Source: Bacillota bacterium (GTDB lineage Bacteria; Bacillota; Clostridia; Ch29). From it: a DNA stretch of 64,000 bases. Positions 1 through 9,970 of the stretch are shown here, piece by piece. Where the stretch lies: contig JABVCK010000001.1 in NCBI GenBank assembly GCA_013540605.1, forward strand, positions 278,340 to 342,339, given 5' to 3'. Each line of letters begins with the position of its first letter. Within the stretch, counting starts at the first letter, position 1. The notes under the pieces were generated by a model, which did not search any database, was not told the origin of the DNA, and worked only from the letters and a program-made list of their open reading frames with translations. The position numbers and the translations under genes are program-made.

Positions 1-1746
1 ATTATAGATAATGGTTATGCTGTAATGTTCATTATAGCCCAAAGACTTGTTTCCAGATCCATGGAAGACGGTTATCTTGTAGGCTCGCGGGGATCGGTAG
101 GATCATCCCTTGTGGCCACGATGAGCGGGATAACGGAGGTCAACCCCCTTCCGCCGCATTACCTGTGCCCGCACTGTAAATATTCGGAATTCTATACCGG
201 CACAGAAGTGGGTGCCGGGGCCGACCTGGACAACAAAGACTGCCCGTACTGTGGAAAACCGCTTGACAAGCTGGGCTTTGATATACCCTTTGAGGTATTC
301 ATGGGGTTTGAGGGTGACAAGGAGCCGGATATAGACCTGAATTTTTCCGGTGAGTACCAGAGCAGGGCTCACAGGTATACTGAAGAGCTGTTTGGCCAAA
401 ACCACGTTTTCCGTGCCGGAACGATAGGTACCTTAGCCGATAAAACGGCCTACGGTTTTGTGAAAAACTATATAGAAGAAAGGGGCATTGTAGTCCATAA
501 CGCTGAAATAAACAGGCTTGTCGAGGGCTGCGCAGGAATAAAACGTACTACCGGCCAGCATCCTGGAGGGGTCATGATTGTTCCGACGGACATGGAAATA
601 TTCCAGTTTACCCCTGTTCAGAAACCTGCCGATGATATGAATTCAGAAGTCATTACAACACATTTCGATTATCATGCGCTAAGCGGCAGGCTGTTGAAAC
701 TGGATATTCTGGGGCACGACGACCCCACAATGCTGAAGATGCTTCACACTATTACAGGTAAGGACCCCAGGACAGTACCTCTGGATGATAAAGAAACAAT
801 GAGCATATTCAGCAAGCCCGATGCATTGGGTGTATCCTGTGAGGATATCGGCTGCAGCGTTGGAAGCCTCGGCATACCTGAATTTGGAACAAAGTTCGTA
901 AGGCAGATGCTGGAGGACACCAAGCCCACTACTATAGCGGAACTGGTAAGAATAAGCGGCTTGTCCCACGGTACCGATGTATGGCTGAACAATGCCCAGA
1001 ATTTGATACTGGATGGTACCTGTACTCTGAAAGAAGTTATATCAACCCGGGATGATATAATGATCTATTTAATTCAAAAGGGGATGGATCCCAAGCACTC
1101 CTTCAAGATTATGGAGAGGGTGAGGAAGGGAAAGGGGCTTGAGGAGGATGACGTTAGGGCCATGAAGCTGGCCGGAGTTCCCCAGTGGTATATTGATGCC
1201 TGCAACAAGATAAAATATATGTTTCCAAAGGCGCACGCGGTCGCTTATGTAACAATGGCTTTCAGGATTGCTTATTATAAAGTGCATTATCCGCTTGCCT
1301 TTTATGCGTCATACTTCTCGGTCAGGGCGGATGAATTTGATGCCCACCTGATCGTTAGCGGTGAAAACAACGTAGCTAAAAGGATAAAAGAACTTGAAAG
1401 CCAGAAAAACAACCTGACGCAGAAGGAGAAATCCCTTCTTACCATTCTCGAAATTGCCCGAGAAATGCTCTGCAGGGGATACGGCTTTTTACCGGTTGAT
1501 TTATACAGATCCAAAAGCAGGGAATTTCAGATTATTGGAGAAAAGCTGCTACCGCCGTTTAACTCTCTCCAGGGCTTGGGGGAAAGTGCAGCTACAGGCA
1601 TTGAAGAATCAAGGAAGAACGGAGCTTATATTTCCATCGAGGACCTTCAGGAAAGAGCGAAACTAAGTAAAACCGTTATCGAGATTCTAAAAGAGCACGG
1701 ATGTCTTCACGGGTTACCAACATCCAACCAGATTTCGCTATTTTAA
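1..1746 (+). CDS. polC: DNA polymerase III PolC-type alpha subunit, C-terminal part (truncated by window start)
   Basis: Open frame continues upstream of nt 25; [39 protein letters not shown] and [10 protein letters not shown] motifs of PolC; sits upstream of rimP-nusA. Confidence 0.97.
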   Translation: MIDNGYAVMFIIAQRLVSRSMEDGYLVGSRGSVGSSLVATMSGITEVNPLPPHYLCPHCKYSEFYTGTEVGAGADLDNKDCPYCGKPLDKLGFDIPFEVFMGFEGDKEPDIDLNFSGEYQSRAHRYTEELFGQNHVFRAGTIGTLADKTAYGFVKNYIEERGIVVHNAEINRLVEGCAGIKRTTGQHPGGVMIVPTDMEIFQFTPVQKPADDMNSEVITTHFDYHALSGRLLKLDILGHDDPTMLKMLHTITGKDPRTVPLDDKETMSIFSKPDALGVSCEDIGCSVGSLGIPEFGTKFVRQMLEDTKPTTIAELVRISGLSHGTDVWLNNAQNLILDGTCTLKEVISTRDDIMIYLIQKGMDPKHSFKIMERVRKGKGLEEDDVRAMKLAGVPQWYIDACNKIKYMFPKAHAVAYVTMAFRIAYYKVHYPLAFYASYFSVRADEFDAHLIVSGENNVAKRIKELESQKNNLTQKEKSLLTILEIAREMLCRGYGFLPVDLYRSKSREFQIIGEKLLPPFNSLQGLGESAATGIEESRKNGAYISIEDLQERAKLSKTVIEILKEHGCLHGLPTSNQISLF

Positions 1747-1803
1747 ACTTGTAATGTTAAATTCCATATGTTATACTATTTCTGGAAAGTACATACCTGT
1801 CGC

Positions 1804-1833
1804 AGCAGGAGTGGGTCAAACCCCACTCCTGCT
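1804..1833 (+). promoter_or_regulatory. Perfect 12-bp hairpin in rimP leader (attenuator/terminator-like)
   Basis: AGCAGGAGTGGG-tcaaac-CCCACTCCTGCT, no strong U tract. Confidence 0.6.
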
Positions 1834-1924
1834 GTTATAGTGGTATGCTTTGATGGAATAATAATACATGCTGTATGGGAAATATAACAACATTAGAGAT
1901 GCTGTGCATTTGGGAGGTGCAGGG

Positions 1925-2386
1925 ATGAGTAAAAAAAAGATTGAGGAAATTGTTGAGGAACTGGTTAACCCGGTATTGGACAAAAACAACTTCGAACTGA
2001 TAGATGTTGAATATTTAAAAGAAGGACCTAACTGGTATCTCAGGGTGTACATAGATAAAGCGGGCGGGATCACGATAGATGACTGTGAAGTAGTCAGCCA
2101 GTATTTAAGTGATGAACTCGACAGGGTGGACCCGATAGAGAACAGTTATATACTAGAAGTTTCATCACCCGGTGTGGACCGTGTATTGAAGAAGGACAGG
2201 GATTATGTGAAATTCACCGGGAGGGATATTGACATCAAACTATACAGCCCCTTTGAAGGAAGCAAGGAGTATTCAGGCAGACTTGTGGGATTGGAAAATG
2301 ATCAGGTTGTAATCGAATTTAAGGGGCAAAACTTAAGAATACCAAGGGAAAAGATTGCATCGGCCAGATTGGCTTTCAAGTTCTAG
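1925..2386 (+). CDS. rimP: Ribosome maturation factor RimP
   Basis: Order polC-rimP-nusA; protein MSKKKIEEIVEELVNPVLDKNNFELIDVEY; start at 1925 preferred over 1868 because of upstream ggaggtgcaggg. Confidence 0.93.
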   Translation: MSKKKIEEIVEELVNPVLDKNNFELIDVEYLKEGPNWYLRVYIDKAGGITIDDCEVVSQYLSDELDRVDPIENSYILEVSSPGVDRVLKKDRDYVKFTGRDIDIKLYSPFEGSKEYSGRLVGLENDQVVIEFKGQNLRIPREKIASARLAFKF

Positions 2387-2394
2387 TAAACAGA

Positions 2395-2484
2395 CTGCCG
2401 ACTGCGATCTAGGCCTAGCATCTAGTACCTGTGATCTGTGAATTGTGATCTACGAACTACCAACTACGAACTAAAAACTACATA
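2395..2484. repeat. Degenerate 7-bp-period array H1 (13 units)
   Basis: ctgccga ctgcgat ctaggc ctagcat ctagtac ctgtgat ctgtgaa ttgtgat ctacgaa ctaccaa ctacgaa ctaaaaa ctacata. Confidence 0.9.
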
Positions 2485-2499
2485 GAGGGAGGTTTAGAG

Positions 2500-3591
2500 G
2501 TGATGAATCTAGAATTTATTCAGGCATTGGAACAAATAGAAAAGGAAAAGGGGATTTCTAAGGATGTACTGATAGAAGCAATAAACGCTGCTTTGATATC
2601 AGCATATAAAAAGAACTATGGCACATCCCAGAATGTGAATGTCATAGTAGATAACAAAACCGGTGATGTTAAAGTATTTTCGAAGAAAGAAGTGGTAGAA
2701 CACCCGGAAAACGTGCTGACAGATATTAGTCTGGAAGAAGCCAAAAGGATATCTCCAAAGTATGAATTGGGAGATAACGTGGAAATAGAAGTAACCCCAA
2801 AGAATTTTGGCCGAATCGCGGCACAAACCGCAAAGCAGGTTGTAGTCCAGCGGATAAGGGAGGCAGAACGGGGGATAATCTATGACGAGTTCATAAACAG
2901 GGAAAATGAACTTGTGAATGGAATGGTACAGCGCTGGGAAAAGAACAACGTGATGATTGACCTCGGAAGAATCGAAGCGGTGCTTCCACCTGCCGAACAG
3001 ATCCCTGCAGAAGATTATAACGCGGGTTCAAGGATAAAGGTATACATCGTCGAGGTCAAAAAAACAACTAAGGGTCCGCAGATTGTAGTGTCAAGGACCC
3101 ATCCGGGACTTGTTAAAAGGCTGTTTGAACTGGAGGTGCCGGAAATTCACGATGGAATTGTTCAGATTAAGGGAATATCAAGGGAAGCGGGTGCAAGAAC
3201 GAAAATTGCAGTCAATTCGGTCGACCCTAATGTTGACCCCGTTGGTGCTTGTGTGGGTCCAAAGGGTGTTAGGGTTCAAGCCGTTGTCAACGAACTGAGG
3301 GGCGAAAAAATCGATATAATTAAGTGGAGTGCAGACGTAAAGGAGTTCATTGCAAATTCTTTGAGCCCTGCGAAGGTGGTTAAGGTAAGCGTTTCCGAAT
3401 CGGACAAATCTGCAAAGGTCGTAGTTAAGGATTATCAGCTGTCACTGGCCATAGGAAAGGAAGGTCAGAATGCAAGGCTTGCGGCGAAGATTACAGGCTG
3501 GAAAATTGATATAAAAAGTGAAAGCCAGGTGCAGGATGGCTCTGAACTGACAGATATTGAAGATGAGCATGCTCTGGGAGAGGAAGAATAG
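2500..3591 (+). CDS. nusA: Transcription termination/antitermination protein NusA
   Basis: S1/KH architecture; VDPVGACVGPKGVRVQAVVNELRGEKIDII; start 2500 or 2503. Confidence 0.97.
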   Translation: MMNLEFIQALEQIEKEKGISKDVLIEAINAALISAYKKNYGTSQNVNVIVDNKTGDVKVFSKKEVVEHPENVLTDISLEEAKRISPKYELGDNVEIEVTPKNFGRIAAQTAKQVVVQRIREAERGIIYDEFINRENELVNGMVQRWEKNNVMIDLGRIEAVLPPAEQIPAEDYNAGSRIKVYIVEVKKTTKGPQIVVSRTHPGLVKRLFELEVPEIHDGIVQIKGISREAGARTKIAVNSVDPNVDPVGACVGPKGVRVQAVVNELRGEKIDIIKWSADVKEFIANSLSPAKVVKVSVSESDKSAKVVVKDYQLSLAIGKEGQNARLAAKITGWKIDIKSESQVQDGSELTDIEDEHALGEEE

Positions 3592-3603
3592 AGGTGATGG
3601 GTT

Positions 3604-3873
3604 TTGAGGATAAAAAAGATACCTAACCGCCTTTGTTTAGGCTGCCAGCAGATGAAGCCCAAAAGGGAACTGGTACGTGTGGTTAAGAGCAAAGAAGGTG
3701 ATGTTTCGCTGGATAAAACCGGGAAGAAACCGGGTAGAGGAGCTTATATTTGTCCTCACCTTGATTGCCTGGCTAAGGCAAGGAAGACAAAGAGAATAGA
3801 AAAATCATTGGGGATACGGATAGATGAACATATATTCGACCAGCTGGAAGAGGAATTAAAAAATGGCGGATGA
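3604..3873 (+). CDS. ylxR: YlxR family RNA-binding protein
   Basis: RxCLGCxxMKPKRELVRVV, GRGAYICP motifs; TTG start; nusA-ylxR-L7Ae-infB synteny. Confidence 0.93.
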   Translation: MRIKKIPNRLCLGCQQMKPKRELVRVVKSKEGDVSLDKTGKKPGRGAYICPHLDCLAKARKTKRIEKSLGIRIDEHIFDQLEEELKNGG

Positions 3874-4186
3874 AGAAAAAAAGATATATTCAATGTTGGG
3901 GATGGCGCAAAAAGCGGGAAAACTGGCATCCGGAGCAGAGGCATGCAAGACGGCGGTGCTTAACCATAAAGCAAAGCTGGTGATTATGGCAGCCGACACT
4001 GCTGTGAATACCAGAAACTTTTTTGAAGGTAAGGGTGGCAGCAGAGGGATTCCGGTAATATTCTTTGGGGAAAGGGCTTTGCTGGGTAAGCATATTGGCA
4101 AAGGAGAAAGGACGGTGCTGGCTGTTCTTGATGACGGTATGGCACGTGCAATCGTTGAATTGTACGGGATATTAACCAGGGGGTGA
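3863..4186 (+). CDS. ylxQ: L7Ae/L30e-family ribosomal protein-like (YlxQ)
   Basis: [22 protein letters not shown] motif and synteny. Confidence 0.9.
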   Translation: MADEEKKIYSMLGMAQKAGKLASGAEACKTAVLNHKAKLVIMAADTAVNTRNFFEGKGGSRGIPVIFFGERALLGKHIGKGERTVLAVLDDGMARAIVELYGILTRG

Positions 4187-6291
4187 TAAGATTGTCTAAA
4201 ACAAGGGTATATGAACTGGCAAAGGAACTGAAAATATCCAGCAAAGAATTAATTGACATTTTGTCGGATTTAGGGGTTGACGTAAAGAATCATATGAGTA
4301 CGGTAGATGAAAAAGACGGGAAAACAGTGAAAGAACTGTTGGACGAACAGTACGATGACGAAATCGACCAAATAGATCTAGTCGATGATGCGGAAGATGA
4401 AGATGTCAGTGGAAAAGTAAAGATAAAAAAGCAGAAGTCTAAGACCAACGTAGAGAGGGAAACAGAGCATCTTAAGCAGAAAAAGCAAAAAAAATCCTCT
4501 GAGAAAAGAAGGGACAGGAACGACCTCCGTAAGGAAGAAAAACCGGAAGACAAGCAGTTGGAGATCGGCGAAAGCATTACCGTTAAGGAGCTTGGGGAGC
4601 TGCTGAATGTCCCGGCTACAGAACTCATAAAGAAACTAATGAATGCGGGAATAATTGCAAACCTTAATCAAAGCATTGATTCCAGTTTGGCTTCCCGGTT
4701 AGCGGCAGATTATGGAATAAGTGTAGTTGTAGAAAAAAAGCCATCCCTTGAAGAAATCCTCATAGGAGAGGAACATCAGGGGGAAATGGTTCCCAGGTCT
4801 CCGGTTATTACTGTAATGGGCCATGTTGACCATGGCAAGACTTCCCTTCTGGATAAGATAAGAAAAACAAAGGTGACTGAACAGGAAGCCGGAGGGATAA
4901 CTCAACACATCGGTGCATATAAGGTAGACATTAACGATAGAGAGATAGTATTTCTTGATACACCGGGGCACGAAGCATTTACTGCAATGAGAGCAAGAGG
5001 CGCCCAGGTCACTGATATCGCTATCCTTGTTGTGGCGGCGGATGATGGTGTTATGCCTCAGACCATTGAGGCGATAAACCATGCAAAGGCAGCCAACGTT
5101 CCATTGATTGTCGCAATCAACAAGATTGACAAGGCAAATGCCAATCCCGACAGGGTTAAGCAAGAACTTGCGGATCAAGGCCTTCTCCTGGAAGAATGGG
5201 GAGGGGAAACCATAGCGGTCCCTGTTTCAGCGTATACGGGGGAAGGCATAGATACACTTCTTGAAATGGTATTGCTGGTCGCGGATATGCTGGAACTTAA
5301 GGCAAGCCCTGAAAGAAGGGCAAGCGGTACCGTAATAGAAGCAAAACTCGATAAAGGCAGGGGTCCCGTGGCAACGGTGCTCATTCAGAACGGTACGTTG
5401 AGTGTAGGTGATTCAATCGTAGCCGGGGTAGCATATGGGAAGGCCAGAGCAATGATGGATGATAAGGGAAGAAGGCTGAAAACAGCCGGTCCGTCAACTC
5501 CGGTCGAAGTTCTTGGTCTTTCTGAGGTTCCTGAAGCAGGTGACAGGTTTTATGCTTCACCGGATGACAAGATCGCGAGACAGTTTGCTGAAGAACGAAG
5601 AGAAATATTGAGGCAATCCCAGCTTAAAACAAAACAACGGGTCTCACTGGAAGATCTTTTCAACCAGATTCAGCAAGGGCATGTGAAGGAACTGAATATA
5701 ATAATAAAGGCTGATGTTCATGGTTCGGTCGAAGCAATAAAACAGTCCCTGGAGAAGCTGAGTAATGACGAGGTAAGAATCAAGGCTATACATGGCGGAG
5801 TCGGGGCTATAACAGAAACGGACGTTATGCTGGCAGCCGCATCCAATGCAATAGTCATCGGATTTAATGTAAGACCTGACAGCAATGCTGTGCAAATGGC
5901 CAGCCATGAGGATGTAGACGTCCGGACCTACAGGATTATCTATGACGCAATAAATGACATGGAAGCCGCGATAAAAGGCATGCTCGATCCCGAGTATAGG
6001 GAAGTGGTTGTTGGGAAAGCCGAGGTAAGGGCTTTGTTCAAGGTGTCGTCCATAGGAACCATAGCAGGGTGTTATGTAATTGAAGGCAAGATATTGCGAA
6101 ACGGAAGCATAAGGCTGATAAGGGAAGGCATTGTTGTACACGAAGGAAAGATTGATTCCCTTAAACGGTTCAAAGACGATGTGAGGGAAGTGTTGCAGGG
6201 TTACGAATGCGGAATCATCCTGCAGAACTACAATGATATAAAAGAAGGGGATATAATAGAATGCTATCTCAACGAAGAGGTGCCAAGATAA
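4183..6291 (+). CDS. infB: Translation initiation factor IF-2
   Basis: [38 protein letters not shown]; start may be TTG at 4192. Confidence 0.98.
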   Translation: MIRLSKTRVYELAKELKISSKELIDILSDLGVDVKNHMSTVDEKDGKTVKELLDEQYDDEIDQIDLVDDAEDEDVSGKVKIKKQKSKTNVERETEHLKQKKQKKSSEKRRDRNDLRKEEKPEDKQLEIGESITVKELGELLNVPATELIKKLMNAGIIANLNQSIDSSLASRLAADYGISVVVEKKPSLEEILIGEEHQGEMVPRSPVITVMGHVDHGKTSLLDKIRKTKVTEQEAGGITQHIGAYKVDINDREIVFLDTPGHEAFTAMRARGAQVTDIAILVVAADDGVMPQTIEAINHAKAANVPLIVAINKIDKANANPDRVKQELADQGLLLEEWGGETIAVPVSAYTGEGIDTLLEMVLLVADMLELKASPERRASGTVIEAKLDKGRGPVATVLIQNGTLSVGDSIVAGVAYGKARAMMDDKGRRLKTAGPSTPVEVLGLSEVPEAGDRFYASPDDKIARQFAEERREILRQSQLKTKQRVSLEDLFNQIQQGHVKELNIIIKADVHGSVEAIKQSLEKLSNDEVRIKAIHGGVGAITETDVMLAAASNAIVIGFNVRPDSNAVQMASHEDVDVRTYRIIYDAINDMEAAIKGMLDPEYREVVVGKAEVRALFKVSSIGTIAGCYVIEGKILRNGSIRLIREGIVVHEGKIDSLKRFKDDVREVLQGYECGIILQNYNDIKEGDIIECYLNEEVPR

Positions 6292-6307
6292 GGAAAGGTG
6301 ATGGGAA

Positions 6308-6682
6308 ATGAGCAGGAGGGCAGAAAAACTCTCTGAAGAGATTAAGCGGGAACTAAGCCAAATACTGCAAAACGAAATAAAGGATCCGCGGATCCCGGAA
6401 CTTATCAGTGTTACCAATGTGGATGTCACTCGGGACTTAAGCTATGCAAAGGCATCTATCAGCATGATGGCCGATGAGGAGGTCAAGAAGAATGCTATGA
6501 TAGCCCTTGATAAGGCAAAGGGGTTTATACGGAGAGAGCTTGGAAGGCGTTTGACGCTCAGGTCGGTACCGGAAATAGCATTCTTTTCGGATGCTTCCAT
6601 TGAACACGGCGTTTATATTAACCAGCTGATAGAAAAAGTAATAAAGAGCGAGGAGAATAAACGGAAAAATGATGGTGTCTGA
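6308..6682 (+). CDS. rbfA: Ribosome-binding factor A
   Basis: MSRRAEKLSEEIKRELSQILQNEIKDPRI; synteny. Confidence 0.95.
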   Translation: MSRRAEKLSEEIKRELSQILQNEIKDPRIPELISVTNVDVTRDLSYAKASISMMADEEVKKNAMIALDKAKGFIRRELGRRLTLRSVPEIAFFSDASIEHGVYINQLIEKVIKSEENKRKNDGV

Positions 6683-7637
6683 TATTGTGCGGGAGTTAAA
6701 AAAGGCTCAATCCATTGGAGTAATTACACATATAAACCCGGACGGTGATGCCGTTGGCTCTGTTTTAGCCATTGCTCTTGCTTTGAAAAAGCTCAAGAAG
6801 AGTGCTGTGGTGATAAAAAACGATATTATACCTGATAAGTATAAGTTCCTTCCCGGGCAGGAATTGATAACCTGCATAGACGATATAACCGCAGCGCTTG
6901 ATATATTGATAGTGCTGGATTGCGGCGATGCAGACAGGCTGGGAAACGGCATCTGCCTCCTGGAAAAAGCAAAGACAGTAATAAATATTGACCACCATAT
7001 CAGCAACACCATGTTCGGCAACCTAAATCTTGTCGACACTAACGCTGCTGCTACGGCAGAGATAGTGTACCAGGTGATAAAACTTACCGGAGCAAGGCTG
7101 GATATGGACATAGCTACCTGCCTTTACACTGCAATAGTTGCTGACACGGGATGTTTCAGGTATGACAACACAACGCAGGTGACCCATACAATCTGTGGAG
7201 AGCTGATCAGCCTTGGTGTGAAATCAAACAGGATAATTACCAGGTTATTCCATGAAAGGACGCTGCCCCAGTTGAAGATATTAGGCATGGCTGTCAACAG
7301 CTTAAAAATATTTCACGGGGGAAAGACTGCGGTTATGATGGTCACTAAAGATATGATGGAGGATTCGGGAGCAGCCCAGGGAGACCTGGAAAATGTAATA
7401 GACTTTGGCAGGGATGTATCCGGTGTTGAAATAGCAGTACTGATGAAGGAAGTGGAAGACAATAGTGTAAGGATAGGTTTCCGTGCCAAAGATGATGTGG
7501 ACGTATCGTCTATCGCAAGAGGATTTGGCGGTGGCGGACATAAAAAAGCCTCAGGGTGCACGCTTAAAGGTTCTTTGTCCGAAGCCCTTGAAATGGTGCT
7601 CGGTGAAATAGATAAGATTTTTGGAGTGCGACAATAA
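6669..7637 (+). CDS. nrnA: DHH/DHHA1 bifunctional oligoribonuclease/PAP phosphatase NrnA
   Basis: THINPDGDAVGS, NIDHHISN, GGGGHKKASGC. Confidence 0.94.
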   Translation: MMVSDIVRELKKAQSIGVITHINPDGDAVGSVLAIALALKKLKKSAVVIKNDIIPDKYKFLPGQELITCIDDITAALDILIVLDCGDADRLGNGICLLEKAKTVINIDHHISNTMFGNLNLVDTNAAATAEIVYQVIKLTGARLDMDIATCLYTAIVADTGCFRYDNTTQVTHTICGELISLGVKSNRIITRLFHERTLPQLKILGMAVNSLKIFHGGKTAVMMVTKDMMEDSGAAQGDLENVIDFGRDVSGVEIAVLMKEVEDNSVRIGFRAKDDVDVSSIARGFGGGGHKKASGCTLKGSLSEALEMVLGEIDKIFGVRQ

Positions 7638-8536
7638 TGGACGGCTATATAAATTTGCTTAAGCCAATAGGACCATCTTCCTTTCAGGCAGTACAGGAGA
7701 TTAGAAGAATACTGGGGGAGAAAAAAGTGGGGCATACCGGTACGCTGGACCCTGGAGCTGCCGGGGTTTTACCATTGTGTATCGGAAAAGCCACCAAAGC
7801 CATACCTTATCTGAATGACGATTTTAAAAGCTATAGGGCCGAGATTACCTTTGGGATAACCACGGACACCCAGGATATTTACGGAACAATTCTAAGGGAG
7901 AGAAAGGTACGTTTGGATGAGAAGGAGATAGAGCAGCTGCTCCATTCGTTTAGAGGGAAAATAATTCAGGTGCCTCCCATGTTTTCGGCGCTGAAGGTCA
8001 AGGGCAGAAAACTATATGAACTGGCACGGGAAGGCATGGAAGTCGATAGAAAGCCCAGGGAAATCTGCATAGAAAGTATAGAATTGGTCGAAATGGTTGC
8101 ACCCGACAAAGCCCTGTTCGACGTGAGGTGTTCAAAGGGAACCTATATCAGGGCGCTTTGCCACGATATAGGTGAAAAGGCAGGCTGCGGCGCAGTTATG
8201 AGTTACCTGGTCAGGACCTCTTCAGGAGGATTTCATATGGACTCTGCGGTTACTATCGAAGAGGTTGTGAAGGCGAAACATTCAGGATGCATAAACAGTG
8301 TACTGCTCCCTGTTGACCATGCTTTATTCCATCTGGATAAGGCGCAGCTGGCGGAGGACTCAAAAAAGTACGCCTTGAATGGAAATCCGCTGAAACAGCA
8401 TAATATGATTACATCCATGGAAAGGTATTCAGAGGGCCAAAGAGTACGGATTTATTGCAGCGGTTTGTTTATAGGCATAGGGATGATTGTTGACAGGACC
8501 GACGGCAGACATATAAAGATGGTTAAGGTGTTTTAA
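7637..8536 (+). CDS. truB: tRNA pseudouridine(55) synthase TruB
   Basis: GHTGTLDPGAAGVLPLCIGKATK. Confidence 0.97.
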   Translation: MDGYINLLKPIGPSSFQAVQEIRRILGEKKVGHTGTLDPGAAGVLPLCIGKATKAIPYLNDDFKSYRAEITFGITTDTQDIYGTILRERKVRLDEKEIEQLLHSFRGKIIQVPPMFSALKVKGRKLYELAREGMEVDRKPREICIESIELVEMVAPDKALFDVRCSKGTYIRALCHDIGEKAGCGAVMSYLVRTSSGGFHMDSAVTIEEVVKAKHSGCINSVLLPVDHALFHLDKAQLAEDSKKYALNGNPLKQHNMITSMERYSEGQRVRIYCSGLFIGIGMIVDRTDGRHIKMVKVF

Positions 8537-8542
8537 ACAAAC

Positions 8543-9481
8543 TTGACAACTGATTACTACGTAAAAGAAGGAGATTTTGCAATGGACGAGAGATTCTGTG
8601 GGGTAGCGTTAGGGAATTTTGACGGAGTCCACTTAGGGCACAGGACGCTCTTGGAGAGGCTCAAGGAAAAAAGTAAAGAATTAAACTGCAGTTCTATGGT
8701 CTTTACATTCAAGCAGCACCCGCAAAATGTATTGAACAAAAACTCTAAACTGCCGCTGATCTATCCTGCCGATATTAAAAGGGAAATTATAGAGGGCATT
8801 GGAATAGACTTTATAGAAATGTGCGATTTTACCAAAGACCTATCGATAATGGAACCGGAAAAATTTCTAAGGGAAGTTCTTTTGAAGAGATTTCCCATAA
8901 AATATATAGTCGTAGGTTTCAATTACAGATTTGGGCATAATGGCAGAGGAGATATAGAGTTCCTTACGGGCTTTGGTCAGAGGGAAGGAATACCGGTGGA
9001 GGTAGTTGACCCCGTATGCGTGGACGGTGAAGTGGTAAGCAGCAGCTTGATCCGGAAGCTTCTGCTTTCAGGCGATATAAAAAGGGCTAACAGGTACCTT
9101 GGCGGCAATTTTTTCATAAGAGGAGAAGTAAAAAGGGGAGACGGCAGAGGAAAGGGAATGGGCTTTCCAACAGCAAATATAGATTTATCCCAAGACCTCC
9201 TTTTGCCCGCGAAGGGAGTTTATATAACACACACTAATTGTAGAGGCGCGAGCTTCCCCAGTATAACCAATGTCGGAATAAAACCCACGTTTTCAGGTAA
9301 TAAAATGGTTATAGAAACCAATATACGGGGACTTAACGAAGAAATATACAATGAGGTTATTCAAATCGAATTCATCGACAGAATAAGGGATGAAAAAAAA
9401 TTCGAAAATAAGGAGGAATTGAAGAAACAGTTAGAATTAGACCTTGAATATATGGAAAACTATCTATATATAAATAAATAA
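8543..9481 (+). CDS. ribF: Bifunctional riboflavin kinase/FAD synthetase RibF
   Basis: ALGNFDGVHLGHRTLL, GKGMGFPTANIDL; start may be ATG 8582. Confidence 0.95.
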   Translation: MTTDYYVKEGDFAMDERFCGVALGNFDGVHLGHRTLLERLKEKSKELNCSSMVFTFKQHPQNVLNKNSKLPLIYPADIKREIIEGIGIDFIEMCDFTKDLSIMEPEKFLREVLLKRFPIKYIVVGFNYRFGHNGRGDIEFLTGFGQREGIPVEVVDPVCVDGEVVSSSLIRKLLLSGDIKRANRYLGGNFFIRGEVKRGDGRGKGMGFPTANIDLSQDLLLPAKGVYITHTNCRGASFPSITNVGIKPTFSGNKMVIETNIRGLNEEIYNEVIQIEFIDRIRDEKKFENKEELKKQLELDLEYMENYLYINK

Positions 9482-9550
9482 AATATGGATGCCATGCCAT
9501 GTTATTGTTTGCAATACTACATTTCCTGTGATAAAATTAATATGTTACGA

Positions 9551-9602
9551 AACCTTGTGCTAGGTTGAAGGATACTCCGACCTTCTGCTTGGTTCAAGGG
9601 GT
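9551..9602 (+). promoter_or_regulatory. Putative S15 autoregulatory leader (three-way junction)
   Basis: Nested stems CCTTG...CAAGG, GAAGG...CCTTC, AACCT...AGGTT immediately 5' of rpsO. Confidence 0.5.
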
Positions 9603-9624
9603 TAATGAATAAGGAGGTGAAAAT

Positions 9625-9891
9625 ATGCTTAGCTCGGATAAGAAAAGGATTATCATTGATGAGTATAAAACCCACGAAACCGATACAGGATCACCGGAAG
9701 TACAGATTGCGATTCTTACCGAAAGAATAAACCAGCTAAACGAGCATTTGAAGGTCAACAAAAAGGACCATCATTCCCGGAGGGGATTGCTCAAGATGGT
9801 TGGTCAGAGGCGAGGGTTGCTGAACTATCTCAGAAGCAAGGATATCGAAAGGTACAGGAAATTACTGGATCAGCTTGGTTTGAGGAAATAA
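9625..9891 (+). CDS. rpsO: 30S ribosomal protein S15
   Basis: [37 protein letters not shown]. Confidence 0.98.
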   Translation: MLSSDKKRIIIDEYKTHETDTGSPEVQIAILTERINQLNEHLKVNKKDHHSRRGLLKMVGQRRGLLNYLRSKDIERYRKLLDQLGLRK

Positions 9892-9898
9892 TAGCATG

Positions 9899-9918
9899 GG
9901 GCGGGCTAACCCGCTCTA
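9899..9918 (+). terminator. rpsO-pnp intergenic terminator
   Basis: GGGCGGG-cta-CCCGCTC followed by TATTTTATT. Confidence 0.6.
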
Positions 9919-9970
9919 TTTTATTGAGAAAAACTGAATAATTATCTGGAAATATGAGAGGAGGTTAACT

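Noticed and set aside
5644-6429. 261-aa minus ORF opposite infB
   Set aside because: Shadow ORF antisense to a well-conserved gene, no RBS or recognisable motif
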